From Paenibacillus sp. 19GGS1-52 (GTDB lineage Bacteria > Bacillota > Bacilli > Paenibacillales > Paenibacillaceae), in the NCBI RefSeq assembly GCF_022369515.1, contig NZ_CP059724.1:3100001-3164000 (forward strand): 64,000 bases of DNA. The letters run 5' to 3'. This document shows positions 16,351-25,370 of this stretch, in pieces. Numbering within the stretch: position 1 is the stretch's first letter; every line of letters begins with the position of its first letter. The notes under the pieces were generated by a model, which did no database searches, was not told where the DNA came from, and was given only the letters and a program-made list of their open reading frames with translations. A program made the position numbers and the translations under genes.

Positions 16351-17097
16351 TTAAATTTGAGCGGCTCCGCCATCCACGAACAATTCTGTTCCAGTAATAT
16401 AGCTGCTCTCATCAGAAGCAAGGAACATGACCGCATTTGCGATTTCTTCAGATGTGCCTATTCTGCCTAAGGGAGTTGTAGCCTTCATATTTTCCAGGAC
16501 GTTGTCGAGTTCTGTTCCAAATAAGTCATCATAAGCCGGTGTCAGAATGTTTCCAGGGCTCACAACATTCACACGAATTTGAGAACCTTTCAAATCTAGC
16601 GCCCAACTGCGAATTAACTGTCTGATAGCTGCTTTTGTCGCACTGTAGACACTGAACGCGGGCATGCCCATTGAACCAGCCGTGGACCCCGTTATGATAA
16701 TTGAACCTATATTGCTCGGGAATAAGGGTAATGCTTTTTGAACCGTGAAGATCGTTCCTTTTACGTTTACGTCGAAGGTTTGGTAATATTGCTCTTCCGT
16801 AATCTCACCCAGTGGGAGTAATGACCCCAGTCCAGCATTAGCAAACAAAATGTCCAGATGGCCTTTCTCTTGCTTCACGGCTTCGTAGAGTTTATCCAAA
16901 TCTGCCAAATTGGACACGTCGCCTTGAATACCTGTTACATTCTCACCCATTAACTTCACTGCTGCATCAAGCTCGCTTTGTCTGCGTCCAGTAATAAAGA
17001 CATGTGCACCTTCTTTTACAAATTGCTGTGCTGCTGCAAGACCGATCCCACTAGTGCCTCCAGTTACAACTGCTACTTTACCCGTAAACTTTCCCAT
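16351..17097 (-). CDS. SDR-family oxidoreductase
   Basis: A classical short-chain dehydrogenase of 248 residues. It has the Rossmann GGTSGIG motif (residues 13-19), the NAG motif (LFANAGLG), catalytic Ser in [15 protein letters not shown] (catalytic Tyr and Lys) and the C-terminal [11 protein letters not shown]. The R-R at TGRRQSELD favours NADP(H). It is divergent from an HxlR regulator, an arrangement often seen for SDR or quinone/aldehyde detoxification genes controlled by HxlR proteins. The substrate is unknown. Confidence 0.9.
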   Translation of the reverse strand: MGKFTGKVAVVTGGTSGIGLAAAQQFVKEGAHVFITGRRQSELDAAVKLMGENVTGIQGDVSNLADLDKLYEAVKQEKGHLDILFANAGLGSLLPLGEITEEQYYQTFDVNVKGTIFTVQKALPLFPSNIGSIIITGSTAGSMGMPAFSVYSATKAAIRQLIRSWALDLKGSQIRVNVVSPGNILTPAYDDLFGTELDNVLENMKATTPLGRIGTSEEIANAVMFLASDESSYITGTELFVDGGAAQI

Positions 17098-17173
17098 GTG
17101 ATGAATCTCCTTTTAAAGAAATATTTTGATTCCCTTTTATAAGTGTTATTATGTATCATAAGTAGTATTAATG

Positions 17174-17187
17174 TAAGTACCCACTTA
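17174..17187. promoter_or_regulatory. Possible HxlR operator
   Basis: TAAGTACCCACTTA is a near-palindrome in the SDR-HxlR intergenic region. HxlR-type regulators commonly bind TAAGTA/TACTTA-like symmetric sites, so this is the best candidate operator for both divergent genes. Confidence 0.5.
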
Positions 17188-17241
17188 TTTGTTACATAGT
17201 AACCAAAAAGTGATAATTGTATAGGAGAGGGGTTCTACAAC

Positions 17242-17592
17242 ATGAAAGTTTATTATTGTAACCTAGAAGTAACGATGGAGGTCATCGGGGGGAAGTGGAA
17301 AGGGCTAGTTCTATACTATTTGATCAAAGGTCCGAAACGAACGAGCGAATTAAAGCGACTGGTGCATAGTATCACACAAAAAATGCTTATCCAAACCCTC
17401 AGGGAATTAGAAGCTAGTGGACTTATTAGCCGAAAAATGTTCAATCAAGTACCTCCGAAGGTCGAATATTCGACTACAGAGTTAGGGCAATCGCTAGAAC
17501 CCATTCTAAGATCACTTTGTGAATGGGGTGACGATTATGCGGAGCAAACTTTCGCTGAAGGCGAAGTGCAAATTCTGAAATCTGATCAATAG
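17242..17592 (+). CDS. HxlR-family transcriptional regulator
   Basis: A 116-residue winged-helix protein with the family signature: a cysteine near the N-terminus (YYCNLEVTMEVIGGKWKGLVLYYL), then GPKRTSELKRLVHSITQKML, LRELEASGLISRKMFNQVPPKVEYSTTELG. The N-terminal cysteine is the sensor of electrophiles or oxidants in characterised members such as HypR and YodB. It probably controls the divergent SDR gene and itself. GGAGAGGGG precedes the ATG. Confidence 0.9.
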   Translation: MKVYYCNLEVTMEVIGGKWKGLVLYYLIKGPKRTSELKRLVHSITQKMLIQTLRELEASGLISRKMFNQVPPKVEYSTTELGQSLEPILRSLCEWGDDYAEQTFAEGEVQILKSDQ

Positions 17593-17608
17593 TATAAGAT
17601 GTGATGGA

Positions 17609-18391
17609 ATGATAGGGAAGTTGATTGGTATAGGGAATACAGCTGAAGTTTTTGCTGTAGGCGACGGCAAAGTGGTTAAGCTTTTTAATTTTGGTTATCC
17701 ATTGGATAATGTGTGTAAAGAGTTTGATAATTCCAAATTACTGCATGGATTAAATATTCCAACCGTCAAAAGCTATGAAATGGTTACATACGAAGGGAGA
17801 AATGGCATCCTATATGATAGGATCGACGGGATGTCTATGCTGGATATACTTCTGAACACCGAGGATTTTGAGAAATACGCAAATACTTTAGCTAGATTGC
17901 ATAAACAGATGCTGGCGTGCAAATTGCGCGGCGCCGTTAGTTTAAAGTCTATTTTAAAGAGAAATATTGAATATACGGATCATTTAAGTATGCCCAACAA
18001 ATCTAAGCTTATTAATATGCTTGATACATTGCCGGATGGCGACTGTTTTTGCCATGGTGATTTTCACTTCGGCAATGTTATTATCGAGCAAGAACAGAAT
18101 TATATCATTGACTACATGAATGTCTGTCACGGGCATGAATATGGAGATATTGCCCGAACCGTATACTTAATCGAAATGACGCCTGTGCCAGCCCAAACTC
18201 ACAATGCCGAACGTATTCTTGTTATGAAAAAACAGGCAACTGAAATTTATCTACAGGAAATAGGCGTTAATAGAGAATGTTTGTCCGAGTGGTTATTAGT
18301 AATTGCTGCTGCCAGACTTTCAGAATTAAGCTATGAGCAAGCAGATGAGAAAAATTCGGTGCTGGAGTATCTAACGAAACAAGGATTATAG
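17609..18391 (+). CDS. Aminoglycoside-phosphotransferase-fold kinase
   Basis: This 260-residue protein begins with a glycine loop (IGIGNTAEVFAVGDGKVVKLF) in which VVKLF supplies the ATP-binding lysine. The catalytic loop is FCHGDFHFGNVII (HGDxHxxN) and the metal-binding Asp lies in YIIDYMNVCHGHEYGDIAR. It belongs to the APH/choline kinase superfamily but is only distantly similar to the kinase at 15356. It starts 16 bases after the HxlR stop, so it may be cotranscribed. The substrate is not predictable. Confidence 0.85.
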   Translation: MIGKLIGIGNTAEVFAVGDGKVVKLFNFGYPLDNVCKEFDNSKLLHGLNIPTVKSYEMVTYEGRNGILYDRIDGMSMLDILLNTEDFEKYANTLARLHKQMLACKLRGAVSLKSILKRNIEYTDHLSMPNKSKLINMLDTLPDGDCFCHGDFHFGNVIIEQEQNYIIDYMNVCHGHEYGDIARTVYLIEMTPVPAQTHNAERILVMKKQATEIYLQEIGVNRECLSEWLLVIAAARLSELSYEQADEKNSVLEYLTKQGL

Positions 18392-18430
18392 TCAAGGGGT
18401 TTTCAATAAAGAAATACAATAGCATCAACC

Positions 18431-18528
18431 AAGATGAAACGGATGCCGTCCTTTATATGGACGGCATCCGTTTCTTCGAGAAATATAAGGATATATTATT
18501 GCGTGAAGCCTATAAATTCTTATATTTT
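18431..18528 (+). repeat. Structured intergenic repeat, copy 2
   Basis: GATGCCGTCC / GGACGGCATC forms the hairpin arm, followed by TTTCTTCGAGAAATATAAGG and the tail GCGTGAAGCCTATAAATTCT. It lies head-to-tail with copy 3. Confidence 0.85.
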
Positions 18529-18628
18529 AAGATGAAACGGCTTCTCCGTCCTTTTAGGGATGGAATACATTTCTTCGAGAAATATAAGGATAAGTTATTG
18601 CGTGAAGCATATAAATTCTTATATTTGA
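18529..18628 (+). repeat. Structured intergenic repeat, copy 3
   Basis: This is a second direct copy adjoining copy 2, with the same TTTCTTCGAGAAATATAAGG core and GTGAAGCATATAAATTCTTA tail. Its first hairpin arm has lost pairing (CTCCGTCC opposite GGGATGG), which suggests drift. Confidence 0.85.
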
Positions 18629-18632
18629 GAAA

Positions 18633-18677
18633 AAAACCGTTTTACACGGCAGACCTCTGTCGCGTAAAACGGTTTAT
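18633..18677. terminator. Bidirectional terminator between kinase and MFS genes
   Basis: AAACCGTTTTAC pairs with GTAAAACGGTTT (12 bp), with an inner GCAGA/TCTGT pairing. A- and T-rich tracts flank it. Confidence 0.8.
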
Positions 18678-18706
18678 TTTGTAATGAACTCATTCGTTTC
18701 CTGCTA

Positions 18707-20182
18707 TTACATAAACATTTTACTGGCTTCCAAGTGCTCTGCGCTTTTGGCATCCCCTACGGTTTTGGGTTTCTTAAGTAGAACACCTAAGACCACACCT
18801 ACAATGGCGATGTATACCAGTACTTTAAAAGTACCTGAGAAAGAATTCGTCCATGTTTCAATAGTGGGTATGCCATCGGCAGGCATGAATCCTTTCATAT
18901 TACTGGTCAGGATCGTCATCAGGCCAGCAATAGCGAAGGAACTCATTACTTGTTGAGCGGCATTGGTGAGTGAAGTGACCCGACCTACCAGGTTTTGCGG
19001 TGAAGCTTGAATCAGATGCGTATTCAGAGGCATTAGAGAAATTCCCATTCCAGCACCCAGCAAGGAAAGGGGGAGGATCAGAGAGGATATTCCATCCGCT
19101 GCGGAGACTTGAGTCAGCATAAAGGTTGCGGCTGTGACAAAGGCCATACCAGCCATGACTAAAGGACGGGCGCCGATTCTATCGAATAAAGCACCGCTGA
19201 TGGGCATGAATATACCTGCAGCTATCGCTTGAGGCAACATGATTAACCCGGTATCAAAGGCACTGTAGTTCTGAGCTTGTTGAAGGAATAGAGGGACAAT
19301 GAACATGGAGCCAAACAGGGCAATCTGAGAAATCCATTGAATTACAATTCCTTTGCTGAAATCCATGGATTTAAATACACGCAGTTCCAGGATCGGTTGC
19401 TTATGGCGAAGCTCAACAATGATAAATAACACTAAGGCTACGAAGCCAATGCCTAAACCTGTAAGTGTTTTGGTAGAGGTCCAGCCATTAATACCTTCGC
19501 TAACCCCATAGGATAGACCAGCAAAAGCGATCGGAGCTAAGATCATCCCCCAGATATCAAGGGCAGTAACTGGCTGACGCTTAATGTTGGGGAGAAAACG
19601 AATACCAATGATAACGGCAAGGATACCAATCGGGATGTTAATGATGAAAATCCACTGCCATGCCGCATAATCCACTAACCATCCAGCTAATAGCGGACCA
19701 AGAGCAGGGGCGAGTAGGACAGGAATACCCATAATACCCATTACGGCACCGACTTTATGGGGTGGAGCAAGCTGATAAACAAAAGCGAAAGCAATGGGCA
19801 TTACCATTCCGCCGCCAACACCTTGAATAATACGGTAAATAATTAGTTGTGTGGGGTCTGTTGCAATGGAGCAGAGCAAGGAACCAAGAGTAAAGAATCC
19901 GACAGAGAAAAGGAAAATTTGCTTGGCGCCAAATCGGTCGGATAACCATCCGGCAAGTGGAATCACTGCTGCGTTGGCAAGAACGTAACCGGTGACCGTC
20001 CACTGCAAAGTGGTTAAGGAAGAATTAAATGCGCCTGAAAGCTTAGGAAGTGCAACATTTACAGCCGATCCATCCAGAACAACCATGAACAATCCCAGAA
20101 TAATGGTGATTAGGGGGACTAATATGGCTGTAATCGATTCTGGCCTTTCTTTAGATAAATCTTTTACTGTTCCAGCTGACAT
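18707..20182 (-). CDS. DHA2-family (14-TM) MFS drug efflux transporter
   Basis: The 491-residue protein has EmrB/QacA features: VVLDGSAVNVALPKL in the first helix, GWLSDRFGAKQIF (motif A), YRIIQGVGGGMVMP (motif B) and MGIPVLLAPALGPLLAGWLV (motif C). It exports drugs or toxic lipophiles. The start ATG at 20182 follows AGGGGGTTGAGT; the frame is open 48 bases further up but without a better site. It is divergent from a TetR gene with two matching palindromes in between, so induction by a ligand of that repressor is likely. It is a distant paralogue of the transporter at 11036. Confidence 0.9.
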   Translation of the reverse strand: MSAGTVKDLSKERPESITAILVPLITIILGLFMVVLDGSAVNVALPKLSGAFNSSLTTLQWTVTGYVLANAAVIPLAGWLSDRFGAKQIFLFSVGFFTLGSLLCSIATDPTQLIIYRIIQGVGGGMVMPIAFAFVYQLAPPHKVGAVMGIMGIPVLLAPALGPLLAGWLVDYAAWQWIFIINIPIGILAVIIGIRFLPNIKRQPVTALDIWGMILAPIAFAGLSYGVSEGINGWTSTKTLTGLGIGFVALVLFIIVELRHKQPILELRVFKSMDFSKGIVIQWISQIALFGSMFIVPLFLQQAQNYSAFDTGLIMLPQAIAAGIFMPISGALFDRIGARPLVMAGMAFVTAATFMLTQVSAADGISSLILPLSLLGAGMGISLMPLNTHLIQASPQNLVGRVTSLTNAAQQVMSSFAIAGLMTILTSNMKGFMPADGIPTIETWTNSFSGTFKVLVYIAIVGVVLGVLLKKPKTVGDAKSAEHLEASKMFM

Positions 20183-20315
20183 ACTCAACCCCCTAGTTTT
20201 TTTTGAAATAAATTGTAAATAGCTTGTCACTTATAGTCCTTATCGTTCACTTGACCCTGTCAGTCTTCAAGGGTACAATACGGCTATATCAAGCAACATT
20301 TACATTTAGTTCGAT

Positions 20316-20369
20316 AAGTGGACATTTGTCCGTTTCGTGATTCTGATAATACCGGACAAATGTCCACTT
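20316..20369. promoter_or_regulatory. Paired palindromic operators for the TetR regulator
   Basis: GGACATTTGTCC (20320-20331) and GGACAAATGTCC (20354-20365) are each perfect 12-bp palindromes. Together with flanks AAGT...ACTT they form a 17-bp inverted repeat with 20 bases between arms. They lie between the divergent MFS and tetR starts. Confidence 0.8.
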
Positions 20370-20413
20370 GTCAATTGTATAGGCAGCAACTTTTGGAAAA
20401 GAGGTATGGTTCC

Positions 20414-21013
20414 ATGAAAATTCGGAAGGAACGTAAAGATGCGATTGAGCATCGTCGTCTTATTTTACTAAATGCACAGACCCTTTTTATCGAACATGGT
20501 GTAGAGGGTGTAACGATGAATCAGATTGCTAAAACGGCTGGTATTGGACAAGGGACGCTCTATCGACGTTATGCACATAAGGGTGAGATTTGTCAGGATT
20601 TGATGAAAGACAGCAGTGAGGAGATCTGTGACACGATTCAAAGCTATTTGGACCTGAATAAGGATATCCCGCTAAAAGATCGTATTACCAAAGCGCTCGA
20701 AATCTCTTTTGATTTCATTGAAAGCTATTCCCCTTTGCTGGTTTCTATCCAAGCTCCAACCTGTGAAGGGCGGCAATCGCTCTATTATCAATCCCCTTTA
20801 TATAGTTTCATGCATAATGTCTTTTGTAATTTGCTCCAAGAAGCTGAACCTGCGACCAAAGAATTATCTAAGGATACGAATTTTATAGCAGATATGATAC
20901 TCGCTTCTATGAATCCTGAGCTATTCCTATTTATGAGAAGTGAGCGCGGGTTAACAAAAGAAGAGATCAAGGATAAGCTGGTAAGCGTATACATTGATCC
21001 GTTGTTGGTGTAA
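20414..21013 (+). CDS. TetR/AcrR-family transcriptional regulator
   Basis: This 199-residue regulator starts at the ATG at 20414, nine bases after AGAGG; the longer open frame overlaps the operators and is unlikely to be translated. The DNA-binding domain spans residues 8-57 (HRRLILLNAQTLFIEHGVEG, then MNQIAKTAGIGQGTLYRRYAHKGEI). The C-terminal half is a helical ligand domain. It probably represses the divergent DHA2 pump and itself through the paired palindromes just upstream. Confidence 0.9.
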   Translation: MKIRKERKDAIEHRRLILLNAQTLFIEHGVEGVTMNQIAKTAGIGQGTLYRRYAHKGEICQDLMKDSSEEICDTIQSYLDLNKDIPLKDRITKALEISFDFIESYSPLLVSIQAPTCEGRQSLYYQSPLYSFMHNVFCNLLQEAEPATKELSKDTNFIADMILASMNPELFLFMRSERGLTKEEIKDKLVSVYIDPLLV

Positions 21014-21014
21014 C

Positions 21015-21079
21015 AAAAAAAAAGACCCGTAAGATAGACGCTTCTTTCTGAAGCGTCTATCTTACGGGTCTTTTTTTTT
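21015..21079. terminator. Long bidirectional terminator
   Basis: A perfect 30-bp stem including AGACCCGTAAGATAGACG closes on TTTCT, with nine A on one side and nine T on the other. It serves the convergent tetR and AraC-type genes. The last bases of the stem touch the stop of the AraC gene. Confidence 0.9.
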
Positions 21080-22128
21080 CAAAGATACTTATCCTTATGT
21101 TTTTCCTTATAATGTTTACGATACAGAGCAGGCGTTATCTCTGCGAATTTCTTAAAGGTCTTAATAAAATAACCAGGTTCATTGAAGCCCAGTTCATCAC
21201 TGATTTGGGAAACGGGCATATCGGTTACTTCTAACAGTTGCTTCGCCCAGGTAATTTTGAGCTGTGCGACATAACTCGTGAAGTTCTCGCCTGTTTCTTT
21301 GGCAAACAGTCTGCTAAAGTAGCTGGGACTTATATGACAAAGCTCAGCCATATGCGTTAAAGAGATATTTTCACTTTTGTTATGGTAAATATAGTCACCA
21401 GCCGGTTTCAAAACGGAGTTTGTCCAAACATTGGGTTCATTTGAGTTTTTTAGATAGGCATCTGCAATCGCGTTGGTCATTTCTTTTTTTATGGACTCCA
21501 TATTTTTGATCGTGTAGCCGGGCAGAATGGTGGAAATATGTAAGCTCTCCTCATTTCCAGCAGCTTTTTCGAACATTTCAACCAGCAGATTTTTGTTGAG
21601 TGCTTCCTCAATAATATAATTGCAGAGTAGAAACAGCATATTGGAGATCTTGATGACTTCTTCATAAGTCATGGTAGGGATATTATCATAATATTCCTTC
21701 AAGTTATTCGCTTTCATATGATGTGATGTTTTGTTCATCGAGGTTACAATCTGCTCCAGGTCCTTGCCGTTCTCAGGGTCTGAAAGCTTCACCTGTCCGG
21801 CCATAACTGCACCGATATACTTATCATCGATGGTGATCGGAATTGCAATATCCACGATATTAAAATGGCACAGATAAACGTAAGGCGCATTTAAGCGAAC
21901 CGCTTCTAGACCCCCGCGGGAATCACACTTTTGACAATAAGGCAGCAACTCAGGGTCTTTGCGTACATTTTGACAGAAAGCCTGGCAGCTGCTGTGACTT
22001 GTAACAGGGTTGCCTTTATAATCAACCGTTAGAATAGCCAGTTTGGTAACAGTAGCCAAAGAATCTTGAAGGCGCTTCCATTTATTCAAGTCCAATATTT
22101 TATGAATCCGTAATGATTCCTGTATCAC
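21079..22128 (-). CDS. PocR-domain AraC-family transcriptional regulator
   Basis: Residues 15-165 form a PocR sensory domain with its cysteine cluster (SHSSCQAFCQNVRKD, YCQKCDSRGG, VYLCHFN). PocR domains sense small hydrocarbon derivatives such as 1,3-propanediol or glycerol. The C-terminus is an AraC double helix-turn-helix (ISLTHMAELCHISPSYFSRLF, then ISDELGFNEPGYFIKTFKKF). It is divergent from gldA-dhaK, so it probably activates glycerol/dihydroxyacetone use. The GTG at 22128 is chosen because GGAGG lies nine bases upstream; the frame is open for 13 further codons. Confidence 0.88.
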   Translation of the reverse strand: MIQESLRIHKILDLNKWKRLQDSLATVTKLAILTVDYKGNPVTSHSSCQAFCQNVRKDPELLPYCQKCDSRGGLEAVRLNAPYVYLCHFNIVDIAIPITIDDKYIGAVMAGQVKLSDPENGKDLEQIVTSMNKTSHHMKANNLKEYYDNIPTMTYEEVIKISNMLFLLCNYIIEEALNKNLLVEMFEKAAGNEESLHISTILPGYTIKNMESIKKEMTNAIADAYLKNSNEPNVWTNSVLKPAGDYIYHNKSENISLTHMAELCHISPSYFSRLFAKETGENFTSYVAQLKITWAKQLLEVTDMPVSQISDELGFNEPGYFIKTFKKFAEITPALYRKHYKEKHKDKYL

Positions 22129-22339
22129 AAAGTTACACCTCCGCAGCAAGATTGAAGTATGAATCATAATAAGTTGAGCTAAAATGATGAGAATGGTGAA
22201 TTTTTGAGAACCGAGTGCAAAAAATTACGATTGCAAATTATAATTATTAGTAATTAGATTCCACTCCAATGCTTTAATTCCTGCTATATACTTTAATAAA
22301 TGAATAATTAAATTATTTACAAACGGAGGAAATGACGAT

Positions 22340-23479
22340 ATGAGAAAAGCATTTATAAGTCCAACGAAATATGTTCAAGGAGAAGATGAGTTATTGAACC
22401 TTGGATATTTCGTGCAATTATTTGGCGCTTCGGCTCTATTAATTGCCCACCCGGACGATGTGTTGCGTGTAAAGGATAAGCTCGATGCAACAGCTGAGAA
22501 GTATGCAGTGACCTTTGTTGAAAGCGGTTTTAAAGGGGAATGCTCTCGTCAGGAAGTAGCCAGATTGCAGGAAATTGCCAAAGACAAAGGTTGTAGTTGT
22601 ATTATCGGCCTGGGTGGAGGCAAAGCAATTGATGCGGCCAAATGTGTAGCTGAAGGAGAGTCCCTAATCATTTGTCCAACGATTGCCGCCACCGATGCGC
22701 CCACAAGCCATTCAGCCGTTCTGTATACGCCAGAGGGTGCTTTTGATGATTATGCGTATTTCAAGCAAAGTCCTAGTGTTGTTCTAGTGGATACGACGGT
22801 TATTGCCAATGCACCTACACGCTTCCTCGTTTCAGGTATGGGCGACGCCTTATCTACCTATTTCGAAGCAAGAGCGACAGCCAAATCCTTCTCCAGAGTG
22901 AATGCCAGTCTTCCCATGGGTTCAAGAGAAGGGTTCACTGCCCCGGCTGTGGGAACTCATGCGGCTCTCGCGCTGGCGACTTTATGTTATGAAATGCTGC
23001 TGAAGGATGGCGCCAAAGCCAAGACAGCCTGTGATTGCAACATGGTTACACAAGCATTAGAGAATATAATCGAGACGAATATTTTATTATCCGGGCTGGG
23101 CTTTGAGAGCGCTGGCTTGGGTGGGGCACATGCGATTCACGATGGCCTAACGATCCTCGAAGGGACACATTCCTTTTATCATGGTGAAAAAGTTGCCTTT
23201 GGAACCATCGCTCAATTGGTGCTGGAGAATGCTCCAACGGAGGAGCTGCATCAGGTACTGGATTTTTGTCTGGAGATAGGATTGCCGGTGTGTCTGGCGG
23301 ATATTGGCGTTGACTCTATTACTACAGAGGAACTGCTTCAAGTAGCCGAAAAATCATGTATTCCGGAAGAATCGATTCATGCTATGCCTTTCCCTGTCAC
23401 GGTAAAGGAAGTTGCAGCGGCGATTGCTACGGCAGACCGAATTGGCCAAGACTATAAAGCGCGCCGGGAGGCCAAGTAA
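22340..23479 (+). CDS. gldA: Glycerol dehydrogenase
   Basis: The 379-residue iron-type alcohol dehydrogenase oxidises glycerol to dihydroxyacetone with NAD+, normally with Zn2+. Features include the NAD-binding CSCIIGLGGGKAIDAAKCVA, the PTIAATDAPTSHSAVLY segment, and the metal-binding residues in GMGDALSTYFEA (Asp), GGAHAIHDGL (His) and SFYHGEKVAFG (His). AACGGAGGAAATG sits just before the start. The stop abuts the ATG of the dihydroxyacetone kinase gene, so the two steps glycerol to DHA to DHAP are coupled. Confidence 0.95.
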   Translation: MRKAFISPTKYVQGEDELLNLGYFVQLFGASALLIAHPDDVLRVKDKLDATAEKYAVTFVESGFKGECSRQEVARLQEIAKDKGCSCIIGLGGGKAIDAAKCVAEGESLIICPTIAATDAPTSHSAVLYTPEGAFDDYAYFKQSPSVVLVDTTVIANAPTRFLVSGMGDALSTYFEARATAKSFSRVNASLPMGSREGFTAPAVGTHAALALATLCYEMLLKDGAKAKTACDCNMVTQALENIIETNILLSGLGFESAGLGGAHAIHDGLTILEGTHSFYHGEKVAFGTIAQLVLENAPTEELHQVLDFCLEIGLPVCLADIGVDSITTEELLQVAEKSCIPEESIHAMPFPVTVKEVAAAIATADRIGQDYKARREAK

Positions 23480-25243
23480 ATGAAGAAGATTATCAATAAA
23501 GCGGAAGATATCGTTATTGAAATGTGTAACGGTATGGTTATGGCTCATCCGGAGCTGGAATTTGTGAAGAAGTATAAGATTATCAAGAAAAAAGATATCA
23601 ACCAGAACAAGGTCAGCCTGATCAGTGGTGGAGGCAGCGGCCATGAGCCTGCACATGCAGGATATGTTGGCAAGGGGATGCTGGATGCAGCTGTGTGTGG
23701 AGATATCTTCGCTTCTCCGTCGCAAATTCAGGTGTATCAGGCCCTTAAAGCAACTGCTGGCAACAAAGGTGCTCTGATGATTATTAAGAACTACACCGGG
23801 GACATGATGAACTTTAGGAATGCAGCATTTATGGCCGAGGAAGATGGGCTGCAAGTCGATTATGTGGTAGTGAATGATGACATTTCAGTGCAGGACAGTT
23901 TATATACAGTAGGACGGCGGGGAGTAGCGGGAACTGTATTGGTCCACAAAATTGCCGGTGCTGCGGCAGAAGAAGGACGTAGCTTACAACAGGTGAAAGC
24001 CGCTGCAGAGAAAGCCGCTGCAAATGTGCGCAGTATCGGTTTTGCTTTAACCTCAAGTACGGTTCCTGCGAAGGGTACACCAACGTTTGAGATAGCTGAA
24101 GATGAGATGGAATATGGTGTGGGTATTCATGGGGAGCCAGGGATTCGGCGGGAAAAAATGGCCACAGCCAATGTGTTGGCCAAGCGTATGCTGGAAGCAT
24201 TGTTGAAAGACTTAAAGATCGACAGTCATACATCTACCGAGATTGCCTTATTAATTAACGGTTTTGGAGGAACGCCTTTACAAGAGCTGTATCTGCTAAA
24301 TAATGCAGTTGCGCGAGAGTTGGCAAATCACAGCAACATTAAGGGTTGTGCTACTTTCGTCGGGAACTATATGACAAGTATTGATATGGCCGGGGCGTCC
24401 GTAACCCTTATGAAATTGGATGAAGAACTGAAAGCGCTGTTGTTCAAAGAAAGTGATACACCTGGCTTCAAAGTTTCAGGACCTATAGAAAGCGCCCGGT
24501 ATGTTGAAATCGTTGACGAGAATACACAAGAAGCCACTATCTCCTATGAGACCGAAACACCTGCAGAATATGCCACCATGAATGGCAAGACATTCACGCT
24601 AGATAACATCGTTTATCTGGTCGATAAGATGAGCGAAATTATTATCAAGAATGAAGTTCCTTTCTGCGAACTGGATTCCCATGCGGGTGATGGTGATTTT
24701 GGGATGAGCATTGCCAAAGGCTTCCGGCAGTTGAAACGAGAGTGGAAGCACATTCTGGCGGATAACAAGACGGACATTGGAACTTTTTTGAATGCTTGTT
24801 CACTGGTGATTATGGAATATTGCGGAGGGGCGTCTGGTCCAATCTGGGGTTCGGCGTTTCGGTCTGCGAGCAAGGCTGTTGCTGGAAAAACAGAATTAAC
24901 TATAGCTGATTTTGCAGACATGATGCAGGCAGGTGTAACAGGCATACAAACTACGGGTGAGCGTTCTTTTGGACGGGGGGCTGTGGTCGGAGATAAAACG
25001 CTGATTGACGCACTGGTGCCTTGTGCAGATTCCTGGTCGGAGAGTGCTAAAGCTGGAGATGATTTCAAAGACGCTTTTGCGAAAGGTGCCGATGCAGCTG
25101 TTGAGGGCGCTAAGAAAACAGAAGATTTCGCAGCACGAATGGGACGCGCAGGCACCGTTGGGGACAGAAGTATTGGTTATCCGGATGCCGGAGCATATGC
25201 GCTGGGTGTTATTTTCAAAGAGCTATCGGATCAAATGAAATAA
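23480..25243 (+). CDS. dhaK: ATP-dependent dihydroxyacetone kinase (DhaK-DhaL fusion)
   Basis: This 587-residue single-chain enzyme phosphorylates dihydroxyacetone with ATP. The N-terminal DhaK domain (about 1-330) has SGGGSGHEPAHAGYVG and the histidine in GIHGEPG (residue 217) that holds the substrate covalently. The C-terminal DhaL domain (about 385-587) has the Mg-ATP-binding Asp cluster in ELDSHAGDGDFG and the GERSFGRGAVVGDKTLIDAL segment. It is the Citrobacter/yeast-type ATP enzyme rather than the PTS-dependent DhaKLM form. It begins on the base after the gldA stop, so it belongs to the same operon. Confidence 0.94.
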   Translation: MKKIINKAEDIVIEMCNGMVMAHPELEFVKKYKIIKKKDINQNKVSLISGGGSGHEPAHAGYVGKGMLDAAVCGDIFASPSQIQVYQALKATAGNKGALMIIKNYTGDMMNFRNAAFMAEEDGLQVDYVVVNDDISVQDSLYTVGRRGVAGTVLVHKIAGAAAEEGRSLQQVKAAAEKAAANVRSIGFALTSSTVPAKGTPTFEIAEDEMEYGVGIHGEPGIRREKMATANVLAKRMLEALLKDLKIDSHTSTEIALLINGFGGTPLQELYLLNNAVARELANHSNIKGCATFVGNYMTSIDMAGASVTLMKLDEELKALLFKESDTPGFKVSGPIESARYVEIVDENTQEATISYETETPAEYATMNGKTFTLDNIVYLVDKMSEIIIKNEVPFCELDSHAGDGDFGMSIAKGFRQLKREWKHILADNKTDIGTFLNACSLVIMEYCGGASGPIWGSAFRSASKAVAGKTELTIADFADMMQAGVTGIQTTGERSFGRGAVVGDKTLIDALVPCADSWSESAKAGDDFKDAFAKGADAAVEGAKKTEDFAARMGRAGTVGDRSIGYPDAGAYALGVIFKELSDQMK

Positions 25244-25309
25244 GCATAGATCGTTATCAAAAGGTTACAGCGTTACGCTACTTAGCGCTGATTTACCTTC
25301 GAGAAGATA

Positions 25310-25323
25310 TGATAACGCTTTCA
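25310..25323. promoter_or_regulatory. cre-like site (CcpA)
   Basis: TGATAACGCTTTCA fits the Bacillota catabolite-responsive element TGWAANCGNTWNCA apart from one position. It lies between dhaK and the following hydrolase gene, so it could place the latter under carbon catabolite control. Confidence 0.5.
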
Positions 25324-25370
25324 TGTAGAGTGTGCTAATCGACATAACCATGACAAAGGAGCAATCTATA

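Larger units (their letters stand above)
18392..18632 (+). other. Convergent intergenic region holding tandem repeats
   Basis: The interval between the convergent kinase and MFS genes (to 18706 in all) contains no gene. It is filled by two tandem copies of the structured repeat and a strong terminator. Confidence 0.7.

Noticed and set aside
18457..18684. Plus-strand frame of 75 codons across the tandem repeats
   Set aside because: It arises because both repeat copies are open in the same frame; the residue repeat mirrors the DNA repeat and has no start site.
20318..20413. Extra N-terminal codons of the second TetR gene
   Set aside because: They overlap the operator palindromes and lack a ribosome binding site; AGAGG lies before the ATG at 20414.
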